Assembly (NCBI RefSeq): GCF_900067135.1
Contig: NZ_FJUR01000001.1
Coordinates: 548,501-612,500 of the forward strand
DNA length: 64,000 nt
Source of the DNA: Rhizobium sp. 9140
GTDB lineage: Bacteria > Pseudomonadota > Alphaproteobacteria > Rhizobiales > Rhizobiaceae
Reading direction: 5' to 3'
In this document: positions 1 to 8,890 of the stretch, one piece after another
Layout of the letters: every line of letters begins with the position of its first letter
Numbering within the stretch: the stretch's first letter is position 1
The notes under the pieces: model-generated
What the model was told of the DNA's origin: nothing
Database searches by the model: none
What the model saw: only the letters and a program-made list of their open reading frames with translations
Program-made: the position numbers and the translations under genes

Positions 1-1355
1 TCGCTCCCGGCAGGCTCACCGTCCTTGACGATCGTCCGGCCGCGCAGGAGCACGCGGACGGGCCAGCCCCGGATATCGAGACCTTCATAGGGCGTATAGT
101 CGGCACCGTGGTGGAGGATGTCATTGGTCAGCGTGGTCTGCTTTTCCGGGTCCCAGAGCGCGAGGTCGGCATCCGAGCCTATGGCGACGGTACCCTTGCG
201 AGGGTAGAGGCCATAGAGCTTCGCGTGATTGGTCGACGTGACCGCGACGAAGGTGTTGAGGTCGATGCGACCCTTCATGACGCCTTCGGAAAACAGGATC
301 GGGAGGCGCGTGGCGACGCCTGGGATGCCGTTCGGGATCCAGCGGAAATGACGCTTGCCTTTCTCGTTCAGCTTGCCCTCCGGGTCATCGAAGCGGAAAG
401 GGCAATGGTCGGAGGAGAAGAGGTCGAAGACGCCCTGTTCGAGGCCTTCCCAGCAGGCATCCTGGCTCGCTTTGTCGCGCGGCGGCGGCGAGCAGACGTA
501 TTTCGCCCCCTCAAGCGCATCCTGATCGAGATCGTCCGCCGTCAGCATGAGATATTGCGGGCAGGTTTCGCCTGCGATCTTCTGGCCGCGCTGGCGGGCA
601 CGCCGGATTTCCTCCATCGCCTCGCGGTTGGAAACATGGACGATGACGATCGGCACATCGACGATTTCCGCAAGCGACAGAGCGCGGTGCGTCGCCTCGC
701 GCTCGGCCGCAACAGGTCGGGTCGTCGCATGGAATTTCGGGGCGAACTTGCCCTCCTCCTCGTGACGGCCGATGAGGTAGCGGATGGCATCCTCGTTCTC
801 GCAGTGGACCATGACGAGCGCGCCGGTGCGCCGCGCGGTGTCGAGGGTGGCAAGGATCTCGTCGTCGCGCAGTCGCAAGCCCTCATACGTCATGAAGACC
901 TTCATCGAGGTATAACCATCCTCGACCAGCGCCGGCACTTCCTGCCCCAGCACCTCTGGCGTCGGGTCAGTGATCACCATGTGGAAGGAGACGTCCACAT
1001 GGCATTTGTCCTCAGCCTTCGCATGGTAGATCTTCAGGGCCTCGCGCAGGGACTGCCCCTTCTCCTGCATGCAGAAAGCCATGACGGTCGTATTGCCGCC
1101 AATGGCGGCAGAGCGGGTGCCGCTGTCGAAATCGTCGGCCATGACGATCCCGTCGCCGGAGGGCTGGTCGAGATGCACATGGCTGTCGATACCGCCGGGC
1201 AGAACGAAGAGACCGGTCGCATCGATGATCTCGTCGGCGTCCGTCAACTCCGCCGCAAGGGCCGCGATGCGGCCGTCGCGGATGCCGATATCGCTTTTGA
1301 ACGTGTCGGACGCCGTCACCACCGTCCCGTGGCGGATCACCGTATCGAAGCGCAT
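1..1355 (-). CDS. hydA: Dihydropyrimidinase / D-hydantoinase (C-terminus cut by window edge)
   Basis: Cyclic amidohydrolase that hydrolyses dihydropyrimidine or 5-substituted hydantoin rings to N-carbamoyl amino acids. The frame is open from an ATG at 1355 to the window edge (about 451 codons), so the last residues are missing. The metallohydrolase signature is complete: HVHLDQP near residue 57, the Lys expected to be carboxylated in DGYTSMKVF, metal-ligand His in MVHCEN and VHVSNRE, and the catalytic Asp in SSDHCPF. It is the most downstream visible gene of a minus-strand operon with an aminotransferase-like enzyme and an amino-acid-type ABC transporter, 37 bases after the former. The exact substrate (dihydrouracil, hydantoin or allantoin-like) cannot be read from sequence; the family call is firm. 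Confidence 0.9.
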   Translation of the reverse strand, partial: MRFDTVIRHGTVVTASDTFKSDIGIRDGRIAALAAELTDADEIIDATGLFVLPGGIDSHVHLDQPSGDGIVMADDFDSGTRSAAIGGNTTVMAFCMQEKGQSLREALKIYHAKAEDKCHVDVSFHMVITDPTPEVLGQEVPALVEDGYTSMKVFMTYEGLRLRDDEILATLDTARRTGALVMVHCENEDAIRYLIGRHEEEGKFAPKFHATTRPVAAEREATHRALSLAEIVDVPIVIVHVSNREAMEEIRRARQRGQKIAGETCPQYLMLTADDLDQDALEGAKYVCSPPPRDKASQDACWEGLEQGVFDLFSSDHCPFRFDDPEGKLNEKGKRHFRWIPNGIPGVATRLPILFSEGVMKGRIDLNTFVAVTSTNHAKLYGLYPRKGTVAIGSDADLALWDPEKQTTLTNDILHHGADYTPYEGLDIRGWPVRVLLRGRTIVKDGEPAGS

Positions 1356-1392
1356 CGTCGTCTCCTTCTTCCTTGTGGTCAGTGCGGCCCGC

Positions 1393-2658
1393 TCAGCTGG
1401 CCTTTGCAAGCCCGGCGTCACCGGCAAGGATACGGTCAAGCGCTTCCGTGAAGCGATCGACCTCCTCCAGCGTGTTGTAGTGGACCATCGACACGCGCAG
1501 CATGCCGCCATGGTCGGTGAGGCCGAGATATTCCGCAAGGCGGCGGGAGTGGAAATCGCCGAAGCGCATGGCGATCTTCTCCGCGTCCATCGCCTTGCAA
1601 AGCGCGCTTGCATCTCGGCCATCGAAGCGGAAGGCGATGGTCGGCACGCGCGTATCGTCGCGGTTGGTCGCCTGCCCGACGATACGGCAGTCATTGCGCG
1701 CCCGAAGATAGACGAGGAGCCGCTCGGCGAGCGCATTCTCCTGTGCCGTTATGGCCGAGAAGGCGGCCTCGATCTTCTGGCGGGTCGTGCCGCTCTCGCC
1801 GGCCTGCTCGCCGAGCGTCACGAGATAATCAACGATGCCGCAGGTGGCGTAGGCAAGTTCATAGTTCGGGTTGCCCGGCTCCAGCTTCCCCGGCACTTTG
1901 TCCTTGCCGTAGAAGTAGTGGTAGAGGGTGTCGAGCTCCAGCAGCAGATCGTATTTGCCGTACATCAGCGCGTAGTGAGGACCGTAGGTCTTGTAGAGGC
2001 TGAAGACGTAATAGTCGGCGTCGAAGGCCTGTACGTCCACCGCGCGGTGTGGCGCATAGGCGACGGCGTCGACGCAGATCCGGGCGCCGCGCGCATGCAC
2101 GAAGTCGGCGATCTCGCGGATCGGATTGACCGAGCCGAGGATGTTGGAGACGTGGGTGACGCAGACGAGCTTCGTGCGCTCGCTCATCAGCGGCGCGAGG
2201 TCGTCGAGGTCGAGCGTCATCGTTTCCGTGTTCAGCGGCCAGATCTTCAAGCGTATGCCGGCCGCCTGCAGCCTGTCCCACGGACCGATATTGGATTCGT
2301 GATCGCTGACTGTGATGATGATCTCGTCGCCCGGTGAAAGCTGGCTCTGCATGGCGCGGGCAAGGTTCTGAAGAAGCACTGTCGTTGAGCTGCCGAAGAC
2401 GATTTCTTCCGGCCGGCCGGCATTGACGAGATGCATGGCCGCCGTGCGCGCTTCGTAGAGCGCGCGGGCTGCTTCCTGAGACACGTCGTAGGAACCGCCG
2501 ATCTGCACGTTCTTGTCGATCAGGAACGTATTGATGCGGTCGAGTGCGCCTTTGAGGATCTGCGACCCCCCGGCATTGTCGAAAAAGGCCCAGCCCTTGG
2601 CGAGCCCCGGGAACTGGCTGCGCACATAATCGAGATCGAGCGGCGGCATGGTGGCCAT
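1393..2658 (-). CDS. Class V aminotransferase / cysteine desulfurase-like PLP enzyme
   Basis: PLP-dependent fold-type I protein of 421 residues. Visible active-site features are DHESN (His120), the CVDAVAYAPH block with Asp197 for the pyridine nitrogen, and SLYKTYGPH with Lys223 as the likely Schiff-base lysine. This resembles the VC1184-like cysteine desulfurase-family group rather than IscS/SufS, and I see no desulfurase catalytic-cysteine loop. The start is the ATG at 2658, with GGAGGAAAC just before it; a longer open frame upstream only reads through the ABC ATPase gene. It sits 26 bases after that gene and 37 before a dihydropyrimidinase, so it probably acts on the imported compound or its product. 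The reaction is unknown. Confidence 0.85.
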   Translation of the reverse strand: MATMPPLDLDYVRSQFPGLAKGWAFFDNAGGSQILKGALDRINTFLIDKNVQIGGSYDVSQEAARALYEARTAAMHLVNAGRPEEIVFGSSTTVLLQNLARAMQSQLSPGDEIIITVSDHESNIGPWDRLQAAGIRLKIWPLNTETMTLDLDDLAPLMSERTKLVCVTHVSNILGSVNPIREIADFVHARGARICVDAVAYAPHRAVDVQAFDADYYVFSLYKTYGPHYALMYGKYDLLLELDTLYHYFYGKDKVPGKLEPGNPNYELAYATCGIVDYLVTLGEQAGESGTTRQKIEAAFSAITAQENALAERLLVYLRARNDCRIVGQATNRDDTRVPTIAFRFDGRDASALCKAMDAEKIAMRFGDFHSRRLAEYLGLTDHGGMLRVSMVHYNTLEEVDRFTEALDRILAGDAGLAKAS

Positions 2659-2684
2659 TCGTGTTTCCTCCGTATCGTTTCTTG

Positions 2685-3445
<761 letters not shown>

Positions 3446-3446
<1 letters not shown>

Positions 3447-4117
3447 CAGCGTTTCCCCCGAGCGAAATGCTTTTCGAGGCGGGCGACGACGGCGACCATC
3501 GGCCAGAGAAGCAGGACATAGATGATGGCGGCACCGATCAGCGGCGTCGGGTTGGCGGAGAGCGCCTGCGCCTGCGTCGCCTGTTTCAGAAGGTCCGGCA
3601 TGGCGACGACGGAGGCAAGCGCCGTGTCCTTCATGACGTTGATGCAATTGTTGGTGAGCGGTGGAATGACGATGCGGACGGCCTGCGGCAGGATCACATC
3701 GACCATCGTGTGCCTGCTGGAGAGGCCGAGCGCGGCCGACGCCTCGAACTGGCCATGGGGAATGGCCTCGATGCCGGCGCGGAAGATTTCGGCCGTATAG
3801 GCAGCCGATACCAGCGACAGGGCCGCGACCGCGGAGAGGAAAGGCGACAGCCGGATGCCGACGAAGGGAAGCGCGTAATAGATGACGATCAGCAGAACGA
3901 GCAGCGGGATCGAGCGGAAGATATCGATATAGATGCGGATCAGCCCCTTGAAGAAGGCCGGCGCATAGAGCCGCGCGATGGCGAGGAACAGGCCACCCGC
4001 AAGGCCGCAGAGAATGCTGGTGACGCCGATCTGCAGCGTGACCACAAGACCCCATAGCAGCTGCGGCAGACTGTCGGCCAGCACCTGCATGTTGAAGAAG
4101 GTATTGAGAAGATTCAT
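3446..4117 (-). CDS. Polar amino acid-type ABC transporter permease
   Basis: Inner-membrane permease of 223 residues, HisM/GlnP family, with about five hydrophobic segments. The cytoplasmic coupling loop EAAA-type motif appears as [14 protein letters not shown] followed by the ILPQAVR block typical of the family. I chose the ATG at 4117 (MNLLNTFF), where the family normally begins; an in-frame ATG at 4156 would add 13 untypical residues. Only one permease gene is present, so the transporter probably uses a homodimer. Confidence 0.92.
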
Positions 4118-4180
4118 GGCCGAAACGGCTCCCTGGCATCCGGCAGGACCTTTCAAGAATCCTGCCGGTGCGGTTGCGGC

Positions 4181-4978
4181 TTACTTGGCCTTGGGCATGT
4201 CCATGACGGCGACGGTCGAGGTCGTCTCCTCGGCCTTGGCGCCGAACCAGGTCTCGTGAAGCTTGGCGATGAAACCTTCGCCCTTGAGCGTGGTGATCAC
4301 ATCGTTGACTTGCGTTGCCAGCGGGTCGCCCTTGTTGAACATGATCGAGTATTTCTCGCCGGTCGGAATCCGCTCGACGACCTTCAGCTCCGGCTTGTCC
4401 TTGACGTAGTAGAGCAGCGCCGGAATGTCGGAGATGTAGCCATCGACGCGGCCGGCGACGAGGTCGAGCATGGCGGGCTGCAACCCTTCGAAACGACGGA
4501 TCTCGCCCAGCTTGTATTCGGTCTTGTGCGCATCCGCCCACATGTCGCCGGTGGAGCCTGTATCGACGCCGACGACCTTTTCGCCCATGTCCTTGAGGCC
4601 GGTGATGCCGGAGGCGGCGGTGACGGTCAGCGACTGGTCGCTGTCGTAATAGGGCTGGGCGAAGCTGACGGACGCCAGGCGCTTCTCGGTAATGGTGATC
4701 GAGGAGACCGCCATGTTGATGCGGCCGGACTGGACCGCCGGGAAGAGGCCGTTGAACGGCGTGTTGACAAATTCGACCGTCTTGCCGAGACGCTTGGCGA
4801 CTTCGTTGACGAGATCGACTTCGAAACCCGTCACCTTGCCGCTCGCATCTTCGAATTCCCACGGCACGTTGCCGATATTGGCACCGACCGTAAGATCGGC
4901 GGCGTAGGCACCGGCCGTGCCAAAGATCGCGAGGACGCCGGCGAGAAGCGTGGCTTTGAGAGTGTTCGTTCGTGTCAT
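4181..4978 (-). CDS. Extracellular solute-binding protein family 3
   Basis: Periplasmic substrate-binding protein of 265 residues that delivers ligand to the permease and ATPase encoded downstream. The N-terminus has a clear Sec signal peptide (about residues 1-24, ending AYAA) and then the family-3 fold with the [12 protein letters not shown] and [15 protein letters not shown] blocks. The start is the ATG at 4978 with AGGGGAA ahead of it; an upstream in-frame extension to 5182 would bury the signal peptide and cross the operator. It is the first gene of the operon and faces the GntR regulator across a strong palindrome at 5019-5047. Confidence 0.92.
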   Translation of the reverse strand: MTRTNTLKATLLAGVLAIFGTAGAYAADLTVGANIGNVPWEFEDASGKVTGFEVDLVNEVAKRLGKTVEFVNTPFNGLFPAVQSGRINMAVSSITITEKRLASVSFAQPYYDSDQSLTVTAASGITGLKDMGEKVVGVDTGSTGDMWADAHKTEYKLGEIRRFEGLQPAMLDLVAGRVDGYISDIPALLYYVKDKPELKVVERIPTGEKYSIMFNKGDPLATQVNDVITTLKGEGFIAKLHETWFGAKAEETTSTVAVMDMPKAK

Positions 4979-5018
4979 GAGAGTTCCCCTTGTTTTTTGA
5001 ACATGACTCAATCTACAG

Positions 5019-5047
5019 TGGCCTGACTGGTCAGACCAGTCAGGCCA
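5019..5047. promoter_or_regulatory. 29-bp perfect palindrome, probable FadR/GntR operator
   Basis: A perfect inverted repeat of 14 bases around a single central A, with core TGGTCAGACCA. This matches the TGGTNNNACCA operator type of FadR-subfamily GntR regulators, and a FadR-subfamily gene starts 162 bases away. It lies 41 bases before the start of the divergent transporter operon. Direct reading shows the palindrome; its use by this regulator is inference. Confidence 0.8.
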
Positions 5048-5209
5048 AAGAAGCACGATGCTTTCCGCTTGGCAATGTCCGCGAACAAAATAGATTGGAC
5101 ACTTGTTTCTCGGATTTTGAACCGGGATACGGCAAGAGTTGATATGTCCGCGCAAGAATGGGGCGTCAGCCCCTATCGCCAAGTGCTTGAGGTGCGGAGT
5201 GGGATTTTC

Positions 5210-5908
5210 ATGTTAAACAAGACGCTCGTCCCGCAATCGGTCGCCCGCGAGATCCAGGCGATGATCCAGAACGGTACGCTAAAGGCTGGCGAGAAAATCC
5301 CGTCTCAGCGCGGGTTCTCGCAGACGCTGGGCGTCAGCCGCGCATCCCTGCGCGAGGCACTGCTGACGCTGGAAACGCTCGGCCTTTTGAAGACCGAAGC
5401 CGGGCGAGGCACCTTTGTGGCCGCGGCCACCGAAGGCGCGCATGGCGCCTCCGGCCATATGGCCCCATGGCGATATTCCGACAGCTACTCGGTATTCGAC
5501 GTTTTCCAGACGCGGATTCTGCTCGAAGGCGAGATCGCGCGGCTGTCGGCGGGTCGCCTGACGCAGTTGCAGCTCGACCGGATGGAGGCCGCGACACAGA
5601 CCATGGAGGAGTGCTGGGCGCGGCAGGATCTCATCTCCAATGTGGAGGCGGACCTCGCCTTTCACGGCACGATCGTTTCGGCCTGCTCGAACGCCATGCT
5701 GAAGGCGCTCTATCAGACGGTGCGCGATCAGGTAACGGAAACGCAGCGCCAGCCGATCCCCATCACGGACCCGGAGCGCATGCGCCACTCGATCGCCGAG
5801 CATCGCCGGATCATTGCGGCGCTCCGCAACAATGATGCGGCGGCGGCGCGCAGCGAAATGGAAGCACATATCCGCAACACGGCTCGGTGCGCCGGGCTTT
5901 CCCCGTAA
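5210..5908 (+). CDS. GntR-family transcriptional regulator, FadR subfamily
   Basis: DNA-binding regulator of about 232 residues. The N-terminal winged helix carries PSQRGFSQTLGVSRASLREAL, and the C-terminal FCD ligand domain has candidate metal-binding residues (Asp and His in DLAFH, His in HSIAEH). I chose the ATG at 5210 (MLNKTLVPQS) because it gives the normal family length; the open frame extends upstream to an ATG at 5069 (279 residues), but that part shows no domain. It is divergent from the transporter/hydantoinase operon across a palindrome suited to this family, so it is probably its repressor and may bind an intermediate of that pathway. Confidence 0.88.
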   Translation: MLNKTLVPQSVAREIQAMIQNGTLKAGEKIPSQRGFSQTLGVSRASLREALLTLETLGLLKTEAGRGTFVAAATEGAHGASGHMAPWRYSDSYSVFDVFQTRILLEGEIARLSAGRLTQLQLDRMEAATQTMEECWARQDLISNVEADLAFHGTIVSACSNAMLKALYQTVRDQVTETQRQPIPITDPERMRHSIAEHRRIIAALRNNDAAAARSEMEAHIRNTARCAGLSP

Positions 5909-5934
5909 CGCATCGTCGTTCCCACCATCTCAGG

Positions 5935-7887
5935 TCAGGCTGTCTTTGCCAAGCGAATACGCGGCCGGCCGAGCTTGCGGGTAATCGCCATCAGCGGCAC
6001 CGGGCCGGTCTCGGTCAGCGCCAGGCGAACCGTCTCAGCCAGCGTCAGGGTGATGAAGTCGGCATTGGTGTCTTCCAGCGTCATGCGCGGATGGTCCTTG
6101 CCGTTGGCCAGCGGTACGAAGAGGCCGACGCGCAATCCGGGCTTCATGCGCTTCAGGCGGCGCACGAGATTGCGGGCATGGGTTTTGGAGTTTCCGTTGA
6201 GAAACGTGAAGACCACGGTATCGATCGTGTCGCTATCCCTGAGCATGCGCAGATCGGTGATGGAATGCGCGATGCTGGTGGCATTGGCACCCTGAATCTC
6301 AAGGAGCTGGGCCAGCATTGCGGCTGCCGCGTCGTCTATGTCTCCACGCCCACCGATGCAGAGCAGCGAATGCCCGGTGCCATCCGGCAGTTCGAGGTCG
6401 TCGCCCGCAGCATCCGAATGTTCGCCGGTCTTCTCCTCCTTCAGAGCCTCCTCCTCGCTTTCCTCCTCGTCGGCGATTTCCGAGAGGTTATCGACGAACG
6501 AATGGACGCTGCCCGAGAAGCGCTCGATCTGCGCATCCGTCATCACGCCACGCTGCCGATCCACCTCGCCGAGAAGGAGCGCGGGCATGCCGACCTTTTC
6601 GTAATAGTCGACCAGATATTCGTCTTCCAGATAGTCTTCCGCATTGGCCGTTGCTTCATCGGGATCGCCCGCCAGAAGCCTCTGATAGAGCTTTTCATGC
6701 GGCTCCAACACGGGCTCGTTGCCGAGCAGCACGTCGAGAAAGCTGAACTGCGGAACATAGCGGCCGAGGACGACGAGGCAGACCGTCAGCGGCGTCGACA
6801 GCATCAGCCCGAGCGGTCCCCAGAGCCAGGACCAGAAGATCGCGGAGATGATGATGGCGAGGGGCGACAGGCCGGTATGCGACCCGTAGAGCCAAGGTTC
6901 GACGACATTGTTGCTGACAAGCTCGGTCGTGAGAAACAGAGCGCCGACCCAGAGCACGAGCGACCAGCCGGGAGCGATCGCCAGCGCCAGAAACAGTGGC
7001 AGGATCATGCCGATAACAGGACCGATGTAGGGGACGAAGCGCAGGACCAGCGTCAGAAGGCCCCAAAGGATGGCGTTGGGAATACCGAGGATCCAGAGGC
7101 CGATGGTGATCGGAAAGGCGTAGAGCGCATTCACCACCAATTGCATCAGCAGGTATTTGCCGACCCGCTTGCCGGCATCCTGAAGCGCCTCGGTGGTCCG
7201 ATGAAGATCGTTGAGGCCGACCAGCCGGATGAACCGGTCGCGAAGATCCTCGCGCTCCAGCAGCATGAAGATGACGAGCACGATCACGAGGCCCGCCGTG
7301 GCAAAGGGGCTGATCAGCGGCAGGATGAAGTTGCCGAGCGTCTGGATGGGGTTCGAGCGCGTGACGATCTCGACCGGCATAGGCTCGCGCGATGTCGGCA
7401 CAGCCGCCGCTGCATCTTCCTGGCTCTCGACAGCCCGCGTCTGGATCTCCTCGCCCACCCGCTCCACGATGCCGCTGAGGTGCTTCATGATGCCATCGCC
7501 GGACCCGGCCTGGGCCAGCGTCTGTACCTTGACGACAATGTTGCGCTGGTAGGCCGGGATGTTTTGAGCAAGGTTCGATACCTGCGATGCGACAACGACG
7601 CTGAAGAGCGCGATGGCGCAAAAGGCCGAGGCGACCGCGATCATCACGGCGGCGATCTTCGGCACCGAGCGGCGGCGCAGAAAAGAGACGATCGGGGCGA
7701 GCGTGAAGGTGAGGAGAAGAGACAGCGCCAGCGGAACGAAGATCTCCTGCCCCACCTTGAGAACGACGGTCGCGCCGATCAGGATGAGCAAAACATGGCC
7801 CGAGAGCTTGTTACGGGAGTTGGGATCGACCGGCGGATAGATGTCCGCCTTGCGAAGAGGCGCGGTAACGGTCGCTTTCGTGCTCAC
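5935..7887 (-). CDS. AI-2E/PerM family membrane protein with long soluble C-terminus
   Basis: Protein of 650 residues. Residues about 25-400 form the AI-2E transporter (PerM) domain with about eight hydrophobic helices and the conserved block RFVPYIGPVIGMILPL. Family members are usually 350-400 residues; this one adds about 250. The extension has an acidic stretch (EEESEEEALKEEK) and then an alternating beta/alpha region starting SLLCIGGRGDIDDAAAAML that resembles a Rossmann or cobalamin-binding-like fold without the metal-ligand His. An EcfG-type promoter candidate lies about 50 bases upstream. The transported substrate is unknown; despite the family name, signalling-molecule export should not be assumed. 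Confidence 0.85.
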   Translation of the reverse strand: MSTKATVTAPLRKADIYPPVDPNSRNKLSGHVLLILIGATVVLKVGQEIFVPLALSLLLTFTLAPIVSFLRRRSVPKIAAVMIAVASAFCAIALFSVVVASQVSNLAQNIPAYQRNIVVKVQTLAQAGSGDGIMKHLSGIVERVGEEIQTRAVESQEDAAAAVPTSREPMPVEIVTRSNPIQTLGNFILPLISPFATAGLVIVLVIFMLLEREDLRDRFIRLVGLNDLHRTTEALQDAGKRVGKYLLMQLVVNALYAFPITIGLWILGIPNAILWGLLTLVLRFVPYIGPVIGMILPLFLALAIAPGWSLVLWVGALFLTTELVSNNVVEPWLYGSHTGLSPLAIIISAIFWSWLWGPLGLMLSTPLTVCLVVLGRYVPQFSFLDVLLGNEPVLEPHEKLYQRLLAGDPDEATANAEDYLEDEYLVDYYEKVGMPALLLGEVDRQRGVMTDAQIERFSGSVHSFVDNLSEIADEEESEEEALKEEKTGEHSDAAGDDLELPDGTGHSLLCIGGRGDIDDAAAAMLAQLLEIQGANATSIAHSITDLRMLRDSDTIDTVVFTFLNGNSKTHARNLVRRLKRMKPGLRVGLFVPLANGKDHPRMTLEDTNADFITLTLAETVRLALTETGPVPLMAITRKLGRPRIRLAKTA

Positions 7888-7937
7888 ATGTCTCTCCCAA
7901 ACCCGCTGATCGCGCGGCTAAGGACCGAGCTTTAGAG

Positions 7938-7962
7938 AACACTGATGCCGAATATTGGTTCC
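7938..7962 (-). promoter_or_regulatory. Candidate EcfG (RpoE2-type) general-stress promoter
   Basis: On the minus strand GGAAC is followed after 16 bases by TGTT, one mismatch from the GGAAC-N16/17-CGTT consensus of the alphaproteobacterial general stress sigma factor. It lies about 50 bases before the start of the AI-2E-family gene. A neighbouring gene has a similar site. Confidence 0.55.
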
Positions 7963-8101
7963 GTTCGCCAGCTCAATATCCGACAGGAAACGACGCGTTG
8001 CGAGAGGCAGAGGTGAAGCCGCCTCGCGCGTCTATTGAATTGACAGCGGGCCGGACGGGAGAACCCGGCCTTGCGCGGCGCCCGCCAGTTCTTGTCGAGG
8101 G

Positions 8102-8635
8102 TCAATCCTTGTCGAGGGTCTGGGCCATTTCGAGATGATGCTGGAGCGCCGGCAGAGTCTTGGCGGCCCATGCCTTCAGTTCTGGCGTCTCGCCTTCCTC
8201 GCCGTAACGCTTGAACAGATCGACGGCGTTCTCATGGGCGGTCACCTGCTGGTCGTGATATTCCTCGTTGAAATCGGCGCCCTGCAACGCCTTCAGTTCG
8301 TCGAGCATGCCCTGCTGGGCCGATGACATGGCGCTGGCAGGCGGCGGGTTGAGCTTGAGGTTGCCGACCATTTTCTTCAGTTCGCTGTTGGTTTTCTCGT
8401 GCTCCGTGATCATCTGCTGGGCGAAGGCCTTGGTGGCCTCGTCGCCGCGCTCGACCGCGAGCTTGCTGGACTCGATCTCGAACATGTCGCTGGCAGCAGC
8501 TTCCTGCACGAAATCCTGCGTCTTCGGCGCGATGCCGGCCACGCTGTTGATGCCGGATTTTTCGGCCGCCGACTGGGCGTGAACGCCAGTCGCAAGCAGA
8601 AGGGACGCGGTGACGGCAGCGAGAATACGTTTCAT
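8102..8635 (-). CDS. Exported DUF4142 protein
   Basis: Protein of 177 residues with a signal peptide (MKRILAAVTASLLLATGVHAQ) and a DUF4142 four-helix, ferritin-like region (DFVQEAAASDMFEIESSKLA, QQMITEHEKTNSELKK, QVTAHENAVDLFKRYGEEG). Its function is not known; such proteins are often induced by stress in rhizobia. The ATG at 8635 is preceded by GGAGAT; the much longer open frame upstream is antisense to the histidine kinase gene and is not coding. An EcfG-type promoter candidate lies 34-58 bases upstream. Confidence 0.87.
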   Translation of the reverse strand: MKRILAAVTASLLLATGVHAQSAAEKSGINSVAGIAPKTQDFVQEAAASDMFEIESSKLAVERGDEATKAFAQQMITEHEKTNSELKKMVGNLKLNPPPASAMSSAQQGMLDELKALQGADFNEEYHDQQVTAHENAVDLFKRYGEEGETPELKAWAAKTLPALQHHLEMAQTLDKD

Positions 8636-8668
8636 GGGTAGATCTCCTTTTGGATGGATGCAGCATCG

Positions 8669-8693
8669 AACTACGGTTCGCCTATGCGGTTCC
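8669..8693 (-). promoter_or_regulatory. Candidate EcfG general-stress promoter for the DUF4142 gene
   Basis: Minus-strand GGAAC, 16 bases, then AGTT: a perfect -35 and three of four -10 bases of the EcfG consensus. It also fits the looser GGAAC-N18-TT form described for RpoE2 of Sinorhizobium. It is placed about 30 bases before the start codon. Confidence 0.6.
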
Positions 8694-8824
8694 GTCGATC
8701 CGCCAAAAGGTATCGCGACATCGGCGAGGCTCGCCACGAAGCTCTGCAATCCGCATTTCGGTAGGGAAGCGCTAACAGTCTGATCAATCGCGCCGTTTTT
8801 TCCCTCGAAACGATTCCGATTCCG

Positions 8825-8849
8825 GGAAGAATACAGTAGGAGTGACGTT
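8825..8849 (+). promoter_or_regulatory. EcfG-like promoter candidate for the hybrid kinase
   Basis: Plus-strand GGAAG, 16 bases, then CGTT: a perfect -10 and one mismatch in the -35. It ends 41 bases before the kinase start codon. Confidence 0.4.
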
Positions 8850-8890
8850 ATTCCCGACCCATCACGCAAAGCCCGCGAGATACGAACATC

